Source of the DNA: Sinonovacula constricta | Lineage: Eukaryota; Mollusca; Bivalvia; Cardiida; Solecurtidae | Reading direction: 5' to 3' | DNA: 64,000 nt | NCBI GenBank assembly: GCA_007844125.1 | Contig: CM017567.1 | Coordinates: forward strand, 31,395,380 to 31,459,379 | Shown: piece by piece, positions 53,503 to 64,000 of the stretch | How positions within the stretch are numbered: the first letter of the stretch is position 1 | Layout: every line of letters starts with the position of its first letter | Translations under genes and position numbers: made by a program | The notes under the pieces: model-generated | Told to the model about the DNA's origin: nothing | The model's input: the letters and a program-made list of their open reading frames with translations, nothing else | Database searches by the model: none

Positions 53503-54550
53503 TAACTAGAAAAAACGACCAGAAGTTACAGAAAACTACCTAAAAGGATTAAGATGAAACAAGTTTTTCTTGGCAGTAAATAACGATACGCCTGCAGTAT
53601 TGAATATTATCGACTCCATACAAACCCTCTTTGCTCGTCTTTTAAGATAATGGTATATTGTTCAGTACATTTATATAAAAATGCCCCTTAACAGAGCACT
53701 AAGATCGACGGACCGACCATGTCAGCTACTAGGGTCAATCAATTATATGTGGTTTAGAAACTACTGAACTATTGAACACATTTCAGTCGGTTTTGCCTTC
53801 CTTTCTTCAAGGCAACTATATTTTAGTTTAGTAATTGTGATCCTCATGTTTTATAAGGCACATTTCTGACATTTCAAAAATACAAACCAACTCAAAATTA
53901 ATGATGACATAGATTATTTTGTATGCGTTTGTTAGCAATTACTTTCTGTCACTTATCAAAACATGTAGTTCCCAGCATAAAGCATAGAAATTAAAAACAA
54001 ATATTAACATTGTTGGACCGTACTAGTAGGCGTCTTAAGTCAACGTTTCTATGGAATTCATTATGATTCTGTCAATAAATGGTTCGCATAAATTACATAC
54101 CCTCTGAATAAATTATTTAAAGTGGAAATATTAATATATCATACTTATATAACTACTACCACCTGCTACTACAACATATATTACTTCATGTACTACTAAC
54201 ACTACTTATTATTTAAAAATAAAATAATTATACCATTAATGCTTGTTTTGGTAATAAGAATAACAACAATAAATAATATGAAGATTTTATACAAAGAATA
54301 AAACGAACAACCAAGTCGTATTTCATTAACAAAATTTGATTTGACTGTTAAACAAACTGTGATTTAAATCGAAATACATAGAAATACATCAGCAAATAAT
54401 AATAATGATTAAGATATGTTTTAATAATGTTCATATTAATTAGGACATAGGCTGCTTAGATTTGAAATAGCGAAATTTTATACAAAATAATATACATAAA
54501 TAGTCAACTAAGGCCATTGTCAATATATTTTTTATATAACTCAATTGTCT
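51315..54550. other. No gene recognised
   Basis: The compound microsatellite at 53147-53504 is the only clear feature. Confidence 0.4.
53147..53504. repeat. Compound TA / CT / GGGTGT / TA microsatellite
   Basis: A long TA tract (about 53198-53270), TATC variants, a CT tract (53321-53382), two GGGTGGGTGT units (53391-53412), then TATC and a second TA tract to 53504. The 141- and 93-codon frames here are artefacts. Confidence 0.95.
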
Positions 54551-54556
54551 TTTATT
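54551..54556 (-). terminator. Candidate polyadenylation signal of lectin copy 2
   Basis: AATAAA on the minus strand, about 230 bases after the stop codon of lectin copy 2. In A+T-rich DNA this hexamer also arises by chance, so it is only a candidate. Confidence 0.3.
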
Positions 54557-54783
54557 CCTGTTTATGTGCCAAATTTTGTTAACAAATGGTAACCTCAAAC
54601 TTTATAACCACCTATATTTAACCTGCTTCTCTGATATAATTCATTGTCTGATGACCACATAAAAAAGATAATTACTGTTCTGTTAACGAATGTAAATTAA
54701 ATTTAAACATATCGAATGTTTACAAAAGCATACATTCTATTTCTCTTGTCATCTTTTACGATTGTCTGTTGAGCTCTCTGTTC

Positions 54784-57700
54784 TTACTGTGGACAGGCAA
54801 TCCAGTCCAATGTTCCTCCATAGAGCGTTGTATCAGCCCAAGTGTGGACATCAAGAACAGCGCTACTTGGAGTAATGGAGGTCACTGATGTGCCGATACG
54901 TAAGTTTGCGCCGTGTTCGGAGTCAATGGTAGATAATGTCGACAAAACAACGGGAGATTTCGAAAAATAAGGGCTGAATGTGATCGGAAATTGTTCGCTG
55001 CAATGCTGGGTAGAACACTGGACTTTGTGGAAGTTAACGTGGCCCTTCTGACCTGAAACGTACAACATTGTCGCTGGATGACCTATTTTTTTGGTGATAG
55101 ATTAAAGTATGCATTTATCATTACAACATAAATGTCTTTACAATTCTAAAATTTCTCTTTGTCTTTGTCTTTATCCGTTACAATGCATACCTGGCTTATA
55201 ATAAGTGCAAATAAAAATATTTCTTTCTATGCTACATGTGTTTTTGTCTGCTGAATGCAATTTTGTTTTTTAGTAATATGCCTAGACAAATATAAACATA
55301 AACAAACATGTTTGTTTTCGTACGTGTTTAGTATTATTAGAAAATATTGGGGTATCACAATATTTTTTTTATTTTATTTTTTAAAATAGCCTTCTCCTCT
55401 ATAACACCCGATAGAATTCGCAAACCATACGCCTACTGCCTTTGAAAACTTGAATGCATTGTATTCTTTACTTTGTGCACATAACAGTGTTTAAACTGAA
55501 TCAAAAATATTTCAGAGGTTATTCTAATTATCATTATTTTAACAATAAATCTATTGATGTTTACGTTGGTGATGTTTTTTTTATAAAAGTGTAACCTTCA
55601 AGTGTCTATGTGTACGTTTCTGGTACACCTAATCTAAAATTTCACCATGTAGTTTTTTAGTTATTACATATTTATGCAGGGAAAACAAATCTTTACTTAC
55701 ATCGCATAGTTTTCTCAATGTTTATCTCTGCTTGCAATTCTGGAAAACAAAACAAAAAACAATACAAATTATTAGATGATAAGAACAAATCCTAGGTTTC
55801 TTTATTATGTTTATTTCAATGGGAAAATAACATTACTGACAATGACTAGCCTGGTGGCGACAATTTCGGTAATGGCTGTGGCTATTATGTGGACGAAATG
55901 GCTATTACAATGTTGATAAGGATATACATTAGGCAAGAGACTAGCATGTCACTTACGTGATACAGTAGCTATTGTGGCATTTAGTTTCCCTTCTAAGCGA
56001 AGAATGTAATCCTCTAGAGGCACATCGGGGAGATTCTGTCTCAGAGCGATATCTGGAAAAAGCGCACAATAATAAAAGAAAACGCGTTAATTCATATGAT
56101 GTAATATTATCATAACAAAGATATGCAAAAAATATAGATCATGTATGCGCTTACTGTATGTCACTTAATACGCCAACCAAAAGTCAGCATCAAATTCATA
56201 TTTTGGTTAACATCACTGTGACGTAGTGTCGTCTAGCCATTTTAAGGCATTTCGATGACGACCCGAATGTTTTATTTTGTCTACACTGTCCACGTAATAT
56301 CAAATGCACATACAAGCAATGGCTTTTTACCTATGTAACAAGTGAATGGAACTTTCAATTGTTAATTCATAGACTTGTAAATATGGGAAAAAAATTGCAA
56401 TAATGTCCAGACGGCCTAGGAAATAAAACACGTATGTGTATACAGTACTGAAAATTACGAAATTGACAATTTTCCTGTTTCCACTCCGTTTCGTTTCCGT
56501 TTCAGTTGGAAGCGTTCGCCGCTCCGTTTCCATTCCGCTTCCGTTGCGTTTCCATTTCGTTTTATTCGCTTCCAGCGCTGCATTTCAAACGCTTCCAACG
56601 TTTCTATCGTTTCTTCCGTTTCTTCCGTTTCTTTCGTTTCAATCGTTCCATTTCGCTCCGTTGCGATTTTGATTAAAAAAAATCATTTAATAAATTTCTT
56701 AATGTAAAGTACTTCCGGTGTGTTTGTAATGACGAAAGAAGTAAACATTCTGGGAAGAGGCAAAAGTCTTCCATTACATATAAAGAAATCGGCAATAGAT
56801 GCGACGAGGCTATTCAGTGTCAGCCACCCGGAGGGAAATTGCACACACATAACTACCCTCCAGAATCAGCCGCAACAACAGGAAACTGCGCTTGAGTTAA
56901 TATTATGCTAATCACGATAAAATGTTTCGCTACTAACCTGTTTTACGCAGAAGAACTCAAATTTCAATTAAAAAACACCAGCTAAAAATTCAGAGAGTGC
57001 ATACATTTCCCATCTAGACTGACCAACAAAAACGTTGAACACGCTTTGTATTGTTGTCATTCATTTTCGCGATATTTATCCAAACACTGATGCTAAAAAA
57101 CGAAAATAGTTCACAAACACAATTGCAGCTCTGTCACAATTGTGTTGTCCAAACACTGAATCACCGAAGATAGTCAAACAAAACACAAATTAAAATTACA
57201 GCTCTCTAAACCGTTTAAGAAGAAATATTACTTTTTGATACAAACATAGAACGAAATAAATATTGTGGCAATTTAATAATTTCGCATATCTTTTTCGAAG
57301 TTTTAATTGTCTAACGAGAAATCTCGCGTTGATTATTTTCATTGGATATAAGTTAATTTGACGAATTTTTCAATATGACGTATTTTAACACCTTTACCTA
57401 AAGCCCTTACCTGACCTACTTGTCTTTGCCAGACGTCATATCCCGGAATAAACAAACCAGAAATAACTGTCAAATATGGTCCACACACATCCAGTATCCT
57501 AAAAAATGACTTCTCTGTGATGTGTTAATCCGCAAAAAAAAAAACCCAATGGTGATACGATCCTAGAATTTGGACGATGACACACATACAATTTTGGCAA
57601 ATCATGGCATTTGCCCCTTGGAAAATTGCCCCCGGAAATTTGCCCCCCCCCCCTCCGCGCGCCCCTGTAAGTGCAGACTGGACGTTTGCCCCCCAACCCC

Positions 57701-60700
57701 CACTGCCAAAATGTTATATGGCGGACTTTAGTTTTAACGTTTCGCTGACAGTTACGTGTAATATCCAATAATTTTAGGAAAGTATTACTACAGTTGCATT
57801 TCATGATTATCTCATATAAACATGAACAAATGCTGTTTTTTCCGAAAACAGGCACATAAAAAGTCGCATAAAACAAACAAATTTCTAAAAAAAACAAGTG
57901 TGTGTTATTTTTGTTTTCGGTTTGCTCATATTACCGCTAATTAACGGCTATTAAATACATTGTTAACGCACTTAAAAAATGGAGTCGCTAATTAAATCAC
58001 TGTGATTTTAATTTCTCCAATGTTGTAACAAAATAAATGCGGTGTTATTTCTTTTTGGCGCGGCGGGCTCTCTGGCTAATATGCAACATCAAAGAAAATT
58101 CTGGAAAACAATCGACAGTCACAACCATTTGAAGTCGCCGAAAAGAAAAGAATCGTTTCAATTTGACCGACCCATTATTTCTCTCAATACTGTTTACCAT
58201 GATATCATCGATAATTGTCTTCGAGCTGCCATAATGATAAGTTCTAAAGGAGTGAGATGGGAAGGAGGGGGGACTGTACTATGTAGTAATGTTTCAGAAC
58301 GCGTATCCTTTTACTTATGTAAATGTCCTAACAAACTTCTTTTGTCCATCGAATGATTATATTTTTTTATAAAGGAACTATTTATATTTAATGTATGGAT
58401 TAACTATAAAATAATAGGCGAGCCATTGAAATAATATATTTGGAATAAACACGAGATGAAAATATATATTAGACTGTTCCTTTAAGTGTCATCTCTTCAT
58501 AACATTGCTTACAAAAATAAACGACAAGTTATGTAGTATCTACTATAAGAAATCCCCCATCCAAATTTCCTCTTCCTCAATGAAAAAAGAGTGGCGTGGA
58601 GAAAGGGTGCATCATTGTGGGTATTGCTAGATATAGCGTTAGGTCCTTTTATGAGCCAAAAATGATTTTGTAGACCTTAGTGTTTTGTTATTTTTGTTGT
58701 CCTTGCGTAAGTCAATGCATATTGCTCTTTAAAAGGTGCAGGTCACACGACTGCCATATGGTGACATTTTCAAACACAGCTTCATAGCGGATGCATGTGT
58801 TCTTACAAAGGGGAAAAGACGCCAAAACACGGTCACACTTCCTGTCCACTAGACAAACAAGGTGTCATAAATCTGCCAATTAGCTTTATTAGTTGGGTGT
58901 CCGCTCATGTCTTAAAATTGGCGATTGAATTAGAGTAATACTTTATGAAGGTATGAAATGGACCCATGCACATGAAGAAACATAATATGAACTTACAAAA
59001 CGATATACTTTAAATTAATACATTTCTATCCTTAAATGGGAACACAAATTAAGTTCCCGGTAGGGCCCAATTTAGACCACAATTTGGCATAGAACATTTA
59101 AGCCATGAATGGGAAAATGGCAGGGACATGAAATAAGCCGTAGCCAGGCGTGTAGACCTTCATTCAAATAGTTGCAAGTCAAGTGAAGTCAAAGTTTTAT
59201 GCAGATTTTTAATTTCGGTTCCGATTAATCATATATACATAATAGCGCATTATGGGAACTATGCATTTAGAAATGGGAATTTTGACATCAATGTCCAAAT
59301 TTACACCATTCTTCATTATAAGATGTATAATAATTAAGATTAGAAGCATAAAAAACTTTGCTTGACAAAGAGGCAAGATAAGATAAACTACATATCCATA
59401 CCCCTGTAACTAAAGAAATGATGATGCTGATGACGGTGATGCTGCTACTGCTGCTTCTGTCGATAATGACGACGGTGATACCGATGTTGTTTATGTTTAT
59501 GATGAAAATGGTAATAACGGTTACGATGATGTTTATGCTAATGAAAATTATGATGTAGATCGTGACGGCGGTGCTGCTTCTGCTGCTGCTGATGATGATG
59601 ATTAGTGGCGATTATACAGGTAATATGGGATCATACTGATGATCATGTGAATTTAATGGCGGTAATGATGATTATTTCTTTGATATGTATCATGTAAATG
59701 GACGTGATATAAGTTCGTTTTTACTACGATTGTTTTTCATTTAACTGTCATCGATGATAGTATACGTGCACTATTTGGAAATCTATCGTTATTCAGACGT
59801 TGAACATTAGGATCATACCAGTCGTTGGCTCTGAGTGCCGGGAGGATGTAAATGTTTCTTGCTTGGGTTACACCTTGCAATTATGCATAGCATTGTTTGT
59901 TTGTTTTATGTTTAGTTGTTTTATGTTTTTGTGTTATATGAGATATTTACCTTCTTTTGGTTAACGTTTAATTTTATTAAGCAGCTTTAATTTGTATCAC
60001 GCAATGCATTCTTTGTAAATGACAAATACTTTAAACAGTATTCTCACAAAAAATGATAGGCGTAGTTAATCCGGGAACGGACCATGCAGCTATCAAGTAA
60101 TTAGCGAAAATTCAAACTCAGACTGCGACATTGCGCGCGCAAACGTGTAAAGTCTGCTGTGTACACACTATCTTCATATGCAACACAATGGAGACTAAGA
60201 ATGTCGATCCAATGCGGATTTTAAGCTTTTCATTGGAATTAAAAAGTTTCGACAGAAAGGCAATTTTAAAGTTAAAGTGTGTGTTTTATCGTGCGGAGTG
60301 ATTTTTTAGTGCAGTTTCTGTTTTGACGATACACGATGACTTGGACAACTTGTGCGGTTTCGGTACTGTAAAGTACGAGTTTGATTAATACGATTTTTTG
60401 ATGATAATAAAGATTTTTTTTTGTTATTTCTTTCTGCAGATAACACATAGTAGCGCGTTTATGTTGATAAATTGAAGCCAGTTATTGTGTTCGTTTAAAT
60501 TTATTTCGTACAAAGAAACGGTTTGAATGTTACTATAAATAATCGGGTGACATAGAAACGGTTGAAGCGGTAGTGAAAATAACTCTTCCGTTACTAGCAT
60601 TCCGATTTTTGCGTTTCTACCGTTTCTAGCGTTTCAAGCGTTTGTAGCGCTCCGTTGCATTTCCATTTCGATAACATTCCGTTTCCGTTTCAACAGGAAA

Positions 60701-61598
60701 CGAAAAACGTTTCATTTCCATTTCCACTCCGTTCCGTTGGTCAATTTCATGACTTTCAGTACTGTATGTCATAAAATTCAAAATAGCAATGCCTAGGTCA
60801 ACAAAATATATAATGCCACAAACAAAGTATTAACATAATGTAAAATAAATGAAGTTAAAGTAATGAGACATTTACACTGTTTATATTTCAGCACATCATT
60901 ACTTGACTTATCATTCAAGAGATATAACGACATCAAAATTATGTAAAAAATGAATAAGATCACAATATATGCTGAGTCTAAAAATTGAATAAAATGAATA
61001 ATGCTATTGTTGTTTCTTTAACGTTGTTTTATTTTCAGAATAGAGAACGCTTAATTGTTTAATCTGGTGTAAAATTTTGCTACCTGTGTGATTTCCTTCT
61101 GAGATACATGTATTACATTTTCCGTAGGCCACTATCACGTTCAATCTAAAATCGATTAGTTTATTGGGTAGGTAATATTTTGTATAATGAATTTTTTCTG
61201 GATGTAGGACGGTAAAAATTTCAAGTTCTTAAAGTAATGAAGTTAATTAAGGTGTAAATCTCATTTTCCAGACATCAGTGCTTTTCGAACGCTGATAGCG
61301 TGTCTTTCAATCCATTATGCTCGCTATGTTAATTTGCACGCATGGCGATATGCCTTCATAAAGCTTAAACGTCAGCAAAAAATCAATACATTGATTTATA
61401 CGTATATTTGCAATTCAGACTCGATTTTATACGTATGTTTTAAAGCAATGTCTTCTATATGTCTGTAAATATCAACATATTACTTTGAAAATGTTTAAAT
61501 CACTACGTACCGTTTAAATCAGCCGTGTTTACGTTGTGCACCACATATGCCCAGAGGACAGCGCACAAAACAGCAAAACGGGACCTAACTTGTGGCAT
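54784..61598 (-). CDS. Secreted H-type lectin, 163 aa, four exons (copy 2)
   Basis: Minus-strand exons in order are 61598-61511, 56052-55957, 55739-55701 and 55052-54784 (88, 96, 39 and 269 nt), all with phase-1 introns bounded by GT-AG. The architecture is that of copy 1: a signal peptide around residues 1-20 (FAVLCAVLWAYVV), a coiled coil with core L42, I46, L49, L53, V60, L63 and I67, the N54-A-T sequon, and an H-type lectin domain ending DWIACPQ. By hand alignment the lectin exon differs from copy 1 at 7 of 89 residues, but exon 1 and the first half of exon 2 have diverged strongly, and exon 2 is two codons shorter. Intron 1 spans about 5.5 kb and holds a hAT-like insertion. The gene is convergent with copy 1, with 16 kb between their 3' ends. 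A candidate AATAAA lies at 54551-54556 on the minus strand. Ligand and function are inferred from the family. Confidence 0.9.
56441..56467 (+). repeat. Left inverted end of the hAT-like element
   Basis: Starts TACAGTACTG and ends GAAATTGAC. It pairs with 60740-60766 on the opposite strand with three mismatches. Confidence 0.6.
56468..56672. repeat. CCGTTT-rich subterminal cluster, left
   Basis: Dense irregular repetition of CCGTTTC/CGTTTCC, visibly unlike the A+T-rich flanks. It produces a spurious 78-codon open frame rich in F, P, L and S. Interpreted as a transposase-binding array of the hAT-like element. Confidence 0.55.
57588..57714. repeat. Short G+C-rich element with ATTTTGGCA/TGCCAAAAT ends
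   Basis: A 127-base block bounded by ATTTTGGCA on the left and its reverse complement TGCCAAAAT on the right. It is built from iterated TTTGCCCC-like units with long C runs, and lies inside the hAT-like element. It looks like a small inverted-repeat element; no target duplication could be settled. The 132-codon minus-strand frame across it is a composition artefact. Confidence 0.4.
59413..59605. repeat. Degenerate GAT/GCT trinucleotide repeat
   Basis: A long decayed triplet array of GAT, GCT, GTT and GAC. One plus frame is open for about 60 codons and very acidic (D, N, G, A-rich), but it has no start codon. It is best read as an old microsatellite inside the hAT-like element. Confidence 0.7.
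60188..60301 (+). CDS. Small unassigned reading frame, 37 aa, inside the hAT-like element
   Basis: An ATG-initiated frame of 37 codons (begins METKNVDPMR, ends YRAE) with charged, protein-like composition, followed about 110 bases later by an AATAAAG-type hexamer and a T-run. It is not recognised. It could be a leftover first exon of an element gene or chance; I favour chance. Confidence 0.15.
   Translation: METKNVDPMRILSFSLELKSFDRKAILKLKCVFYRAE
60515..60739. repeat. CCGTTT/AAACGG-rich subterminal cluster, right
   Basis: The same irregular CGTTTC-type repetition as at 56468-56672, including AAACGG on the plus strand near 60518 and 60557 and CCGTTT three times near 60618-60690. Confidence 0.55.
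60740..60766 (-). repeat. Right inverted end of the hAT-like element
   Basis: Reverse complement of the left end with three mismatches in 27 bases. The outer ten bases are identical. Confidence 0.6.
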
Positions 61599-61638
61599 AT
61601 CTGGTATAATATAAGACGTGTTCTTTACTGCAACATGA

Positions 61639-61765
61639 CAACGTCTTATCAAATAGGTTGGCATATTCTTTGGGGTTAGATATCATCTTGACACCTAAGT
61701 AGCATACGTCAAGGTTCAAGCCACTTATATGAAATCTCTTATCTCGGCATAATTGTTCCGATAAG
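61639..61765 (-). promoter_or_regulatory. Candidate promoter of lectin copy 2 (GATA cluster)
   Basis: The minus strand carries TGATAAGACGTTG at 61651-61639, about 40 bases before the start codon, identical to the block upstream of copy 1. Two further GATA-type sites lie upstream: AGATAAG on the minus strand near 61744-61738, and CGATAAGA on the plus strand near 61760. Clustering of three GATA sites beside a secreted lectin gene suggests haemocyte or gut expression. That is inference from the known roles of GATA factors. Confidence 0.4.
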
Positions 61766-61769
61766 AACA

Positions 61770-64000
61770 GCTGTAAAATACACCATGATTATGAAACAGG
61801 ACTATTAACTCCTGTGCAAGAGAATACGACAGGTTCAATGACCTCTATGCGACGGAATACAATTTTTGCCATGAAATGTTTTCTTGTTTAAGTTGTCCAT
61901 ATAAATAATTAAATAAGTTAAATATTCTTCAATGAACAGAACCCATTCAACAATTTGACCGGTAGACATCTTCCTTAATCACTTAATGTTTCCTATATGA
62001 TGGTTCTGTACATCTAAAAGTACAAAAACAACCTTTTCATTGTAATTATCTTCTGTTTCACAGTATTAAGGGTTTATTCGCGCAATAATTGTAAAACTGT
62101 CACTAATATTCTTTGGTATATAGTTTTGGTATGTTGTGCATTAACACGTTACCCGTAGACTTAAAATAGAAATACACGTGACAGGATCATAGTAACAGAT
62201 GGCATTCACTATATATAGCATAAAACTCGCTCATTAAAGTGCAGTGAAAAGATAACTCGTTCCAAACAAAGTGTCAGAAATTGAAGATGACTAATTTACT
62301 CCGTACATGTAGCATATGGCCTATGAAATATATATATTCAACATCGGCTACAATTCAAACGAACACTTGAGCGAAATTGTGTTTGTATTATTAGTATTTT
62401 ACTTATCTGCATCACAACTCAAAACGACCGTGTATATCAGAAATGAATATTTGATATTCTATAATTCAGCAACAAAACTTTGAGACGAGAACTTTAACAA
62501 AGATTACATGCTGTTGCGCCTTGGAACGGTCTATCTGCAGAAAAGGATTTATTTTATGTGCCTTAATGTTCGATCGTAACATTTCACTGAAATAGCTAAA
62601 CATAAAACTTTTGATAAGATGGACATAAAGTTATGACGATATGTATATGAGGTAAATTTGAAAAGTTTGCCTCCCTACACTAAATCTTTGTAGGTTTCGG
62701 ACAACTCCTTTTGCTTTACCTGCTCTTTTTGTCCATGACACATACACCTGAAGTTAATAGTACAGTGTGTATGCGTATGCGAGGTTAGAGCTCTATGAAT
62801 CCGAAGTATGCACCAAGTCGTTCCATTCTTCCGCACGACCGCTCCAAGTCGGTAAATGTCCAGGTTACCCTATTTGTTAAATGACTCATCACAGCTTTGT
62901 TCTTCTACATTTGGCTTGCTTGTGAATACCATTGGCCTTTTTTAAAATTTTGATATATTTGATACATCAATTGTGTAAATTGATAAGAGAATTATATGCT
63001 TGATAACTCCATCGCCCGGTACCGAGGTAATATGTTTTACAATGGTATTTACATCGTCAAATTAAATGTGAAAACAAGATACTGTCAAGAAAATAAAAAC
63101 CGAGAGCATAATATGTACCTATAGCCAAGGCACTAATTAATTGAAAACTAACACAACAAAGAATGCCAAATTAAATCACACTTACCAGCAGTTGTAAATC
63201 AATGTCTATGCAATTCGTCATAGGTTTTCAACCGTTTTATTTTCAAACTTCTGAAAGAAGACCGCCACCATAACGTCCATCAACACACTACTGAAAATAA
63301 TGGTATTTGATATATTTTAAAACCGTTTTAAACTTATGTTCTGTTATGATTTTATGTTATTTTCTTCATTGTAATTTTGATAACAAAATATCTTTTTTTT
63401 TTGTCACTAGATTTGCTTCGGGAGGAAATTTCTTAATTCTTGTCAGAGATTTAATTATACACATTATTTACCCTTCGCGATTGTTTTTGTTTTCGAACTG
63501 TAAACATTGGTATATATATGTTTGTATTATTTGTATTTATCTTTTATCTGTTAATATTGGGCCGAAATATTAATTCATTGATCTGTTCTAACTTATATGC
63601 AGAGGGAAAATGTCTTGAGTTTTTGTTTAAGTTGTATATATTACATGCCGTTTTGTCTGCCGTATTATAATCAGTAAATAGGGCTACGGATAAAAAGAAC
63701 AGAGACTTAAGCCGAAATCATTCTCTGTAGTCTACTGTCTAAAGATCATTTCCCAGAGAGATACTTGACCAGTCGGGGTGTTTATCATAAAATGCCTCAT
63801 TTTGAGCAGCCCAAGACCGTTAGCGTCTTTCTATTTTCCTGGCTGAACCAAATGGTCCTGTTTATCAGCATATAGTGATGAGTCTTATGAGTCGTGTTTC
63901 TTTTGTTGGCAGATAGAGCTGGGAATTGGTTTGGTGTCCTAGTGTGACAGAAAGTGTGCTTATTTTGTAGTTTTTGGAATGGCACTGCTGTAGCAGTTTG
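61770..64000. other. No gene recognised
   Basis: Upstream flank of lectin copy 2; only the diverged R1 copy e is visible. Confidence 0.4.
62779..62965 (-). repeat. Dispersed repeat R1, copy e (diverged)
   Basis: On the minus strand GTGATGAGTCATTTAAC, GAATGGAACGACTTGGTGC and AGAGCTCTAACCTCGCAT keep the R1 order; the rest has drifted. Confidence 0.6.

Larger units (their letters stand above)
56441..60766. mobile_element. Putative non-autonomous hAT-like element in intron 1 of lectin copy 2
   Basis: Inverted ends of 27 bases match at 24 positions: left 56441-56467, right 60740-60766. Each contains the palindrome CAGTACTG near the tip and GAAATTGAC inside. Just inside both ends are clusters of CCGTTT (AAACGG on the other strand), five copies within 56468-56672 and at least four within 60515-60739. 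AAACGG clusters in the subterminal DNA are what the transposase of maize Ac, the founding hAT element, binds. No transposase reading frame was recognised in between. An 8-bp target duplication is not clean: tgtgtata on the left against tatgtcat on the right. The cluster motifs face the same way rather than mirror each other, so two nested short elements are an alternative. Confidence 0.5.

Noticed and set aside
53118..53543. 141-codon frame of alternating I, Y, S and L
   Set aside because: It is the translation of the TA/CT compound microsatellite.
56436..56672. 78-codon plus-strand frame rich in F, P, L and S
   Set aside because: It is the translation of the CCGTTT subterminal cluster of the hAT-like element.
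57499..57897. 132-codon minus-strand frame
   Set aside because: It spans the G+C-rich mini-element and its flanks; the glycine/arginine-rich part comes from C-run composition.

Overview
This is animal nuclear DNA, most likely from a mollusc and probably a bivalve. It is strongly A+T-rich and gene-poor. Its genes have introns with GT-AG borders, and it holds long microsatellites, tRNA-derived SINEs, a Tc1 transposon and many small dispersed repeats. The mollusc call rests on two secreted H-type lectin genes (the Helix pomatia agglutinin family, abundant in molluscs and also present in other invertebrates) together with the repeat content. The species cannot be fixed from the sequence alone.

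The only two protein-coding host genes I can build with confidence are a convergent pair of H-type lectin genes: one on the plus strand (37185-38681, 165 aa) and one on the minus strand (54784-61598, 163 aa). Both have four exons, with coding lengths 88/102/39/269 and 88/96/39/269 nt, and every intron is phase 1. Each product reads as a signal peptide, a short N-terminal segment, a heptad coiled coil carrying an N-A-T glycosylation sequon, and a C-terminal H-type lectin domain. The lectin exon is about 90% identical between the copies, while the leader and N-terminal segment have diverged. A 13-base block containing a GATA site is shared just upstream of both start codons. Intron 1 is 197 bp in the first gene and about 5.5 kb in the second, largely because a roughly 4.3-kb hAT-like element with 27-bp inverted ends sits in it.

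Mobile and repeat DNA explains much of the rest. There is an intact Tc1 element (24657-26181) with a 340-aa DD34E transposase and perfect inverted repeats. A decayed reverse transcriptase of Penelope-like type lies at 35542-36760. A tRNA-derived SINE family has four copies or fragments (18306, 19625, 22150, 47565), and a different SINE (29062-29341) is embedded in a 1.2-kb ACT trinucleotide array. An unnamed repeat of about 330-360 bp (called R1 here) has at least six copies, and a 130-bp foldback element lies at 26826-26957. Long simple repeats include TA, TAA, ACT, TG and TA/CT tracts.

The remaining tens of kilobases are A+T-rich sequence in which no convincing exon is visible by eye. A few richer patches (14399-14761, 20852-21010, 31811-31993) look coding-like but cannot be assigned. 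No CRISPR array, rRNA or bona fide tRNA gene was seen.
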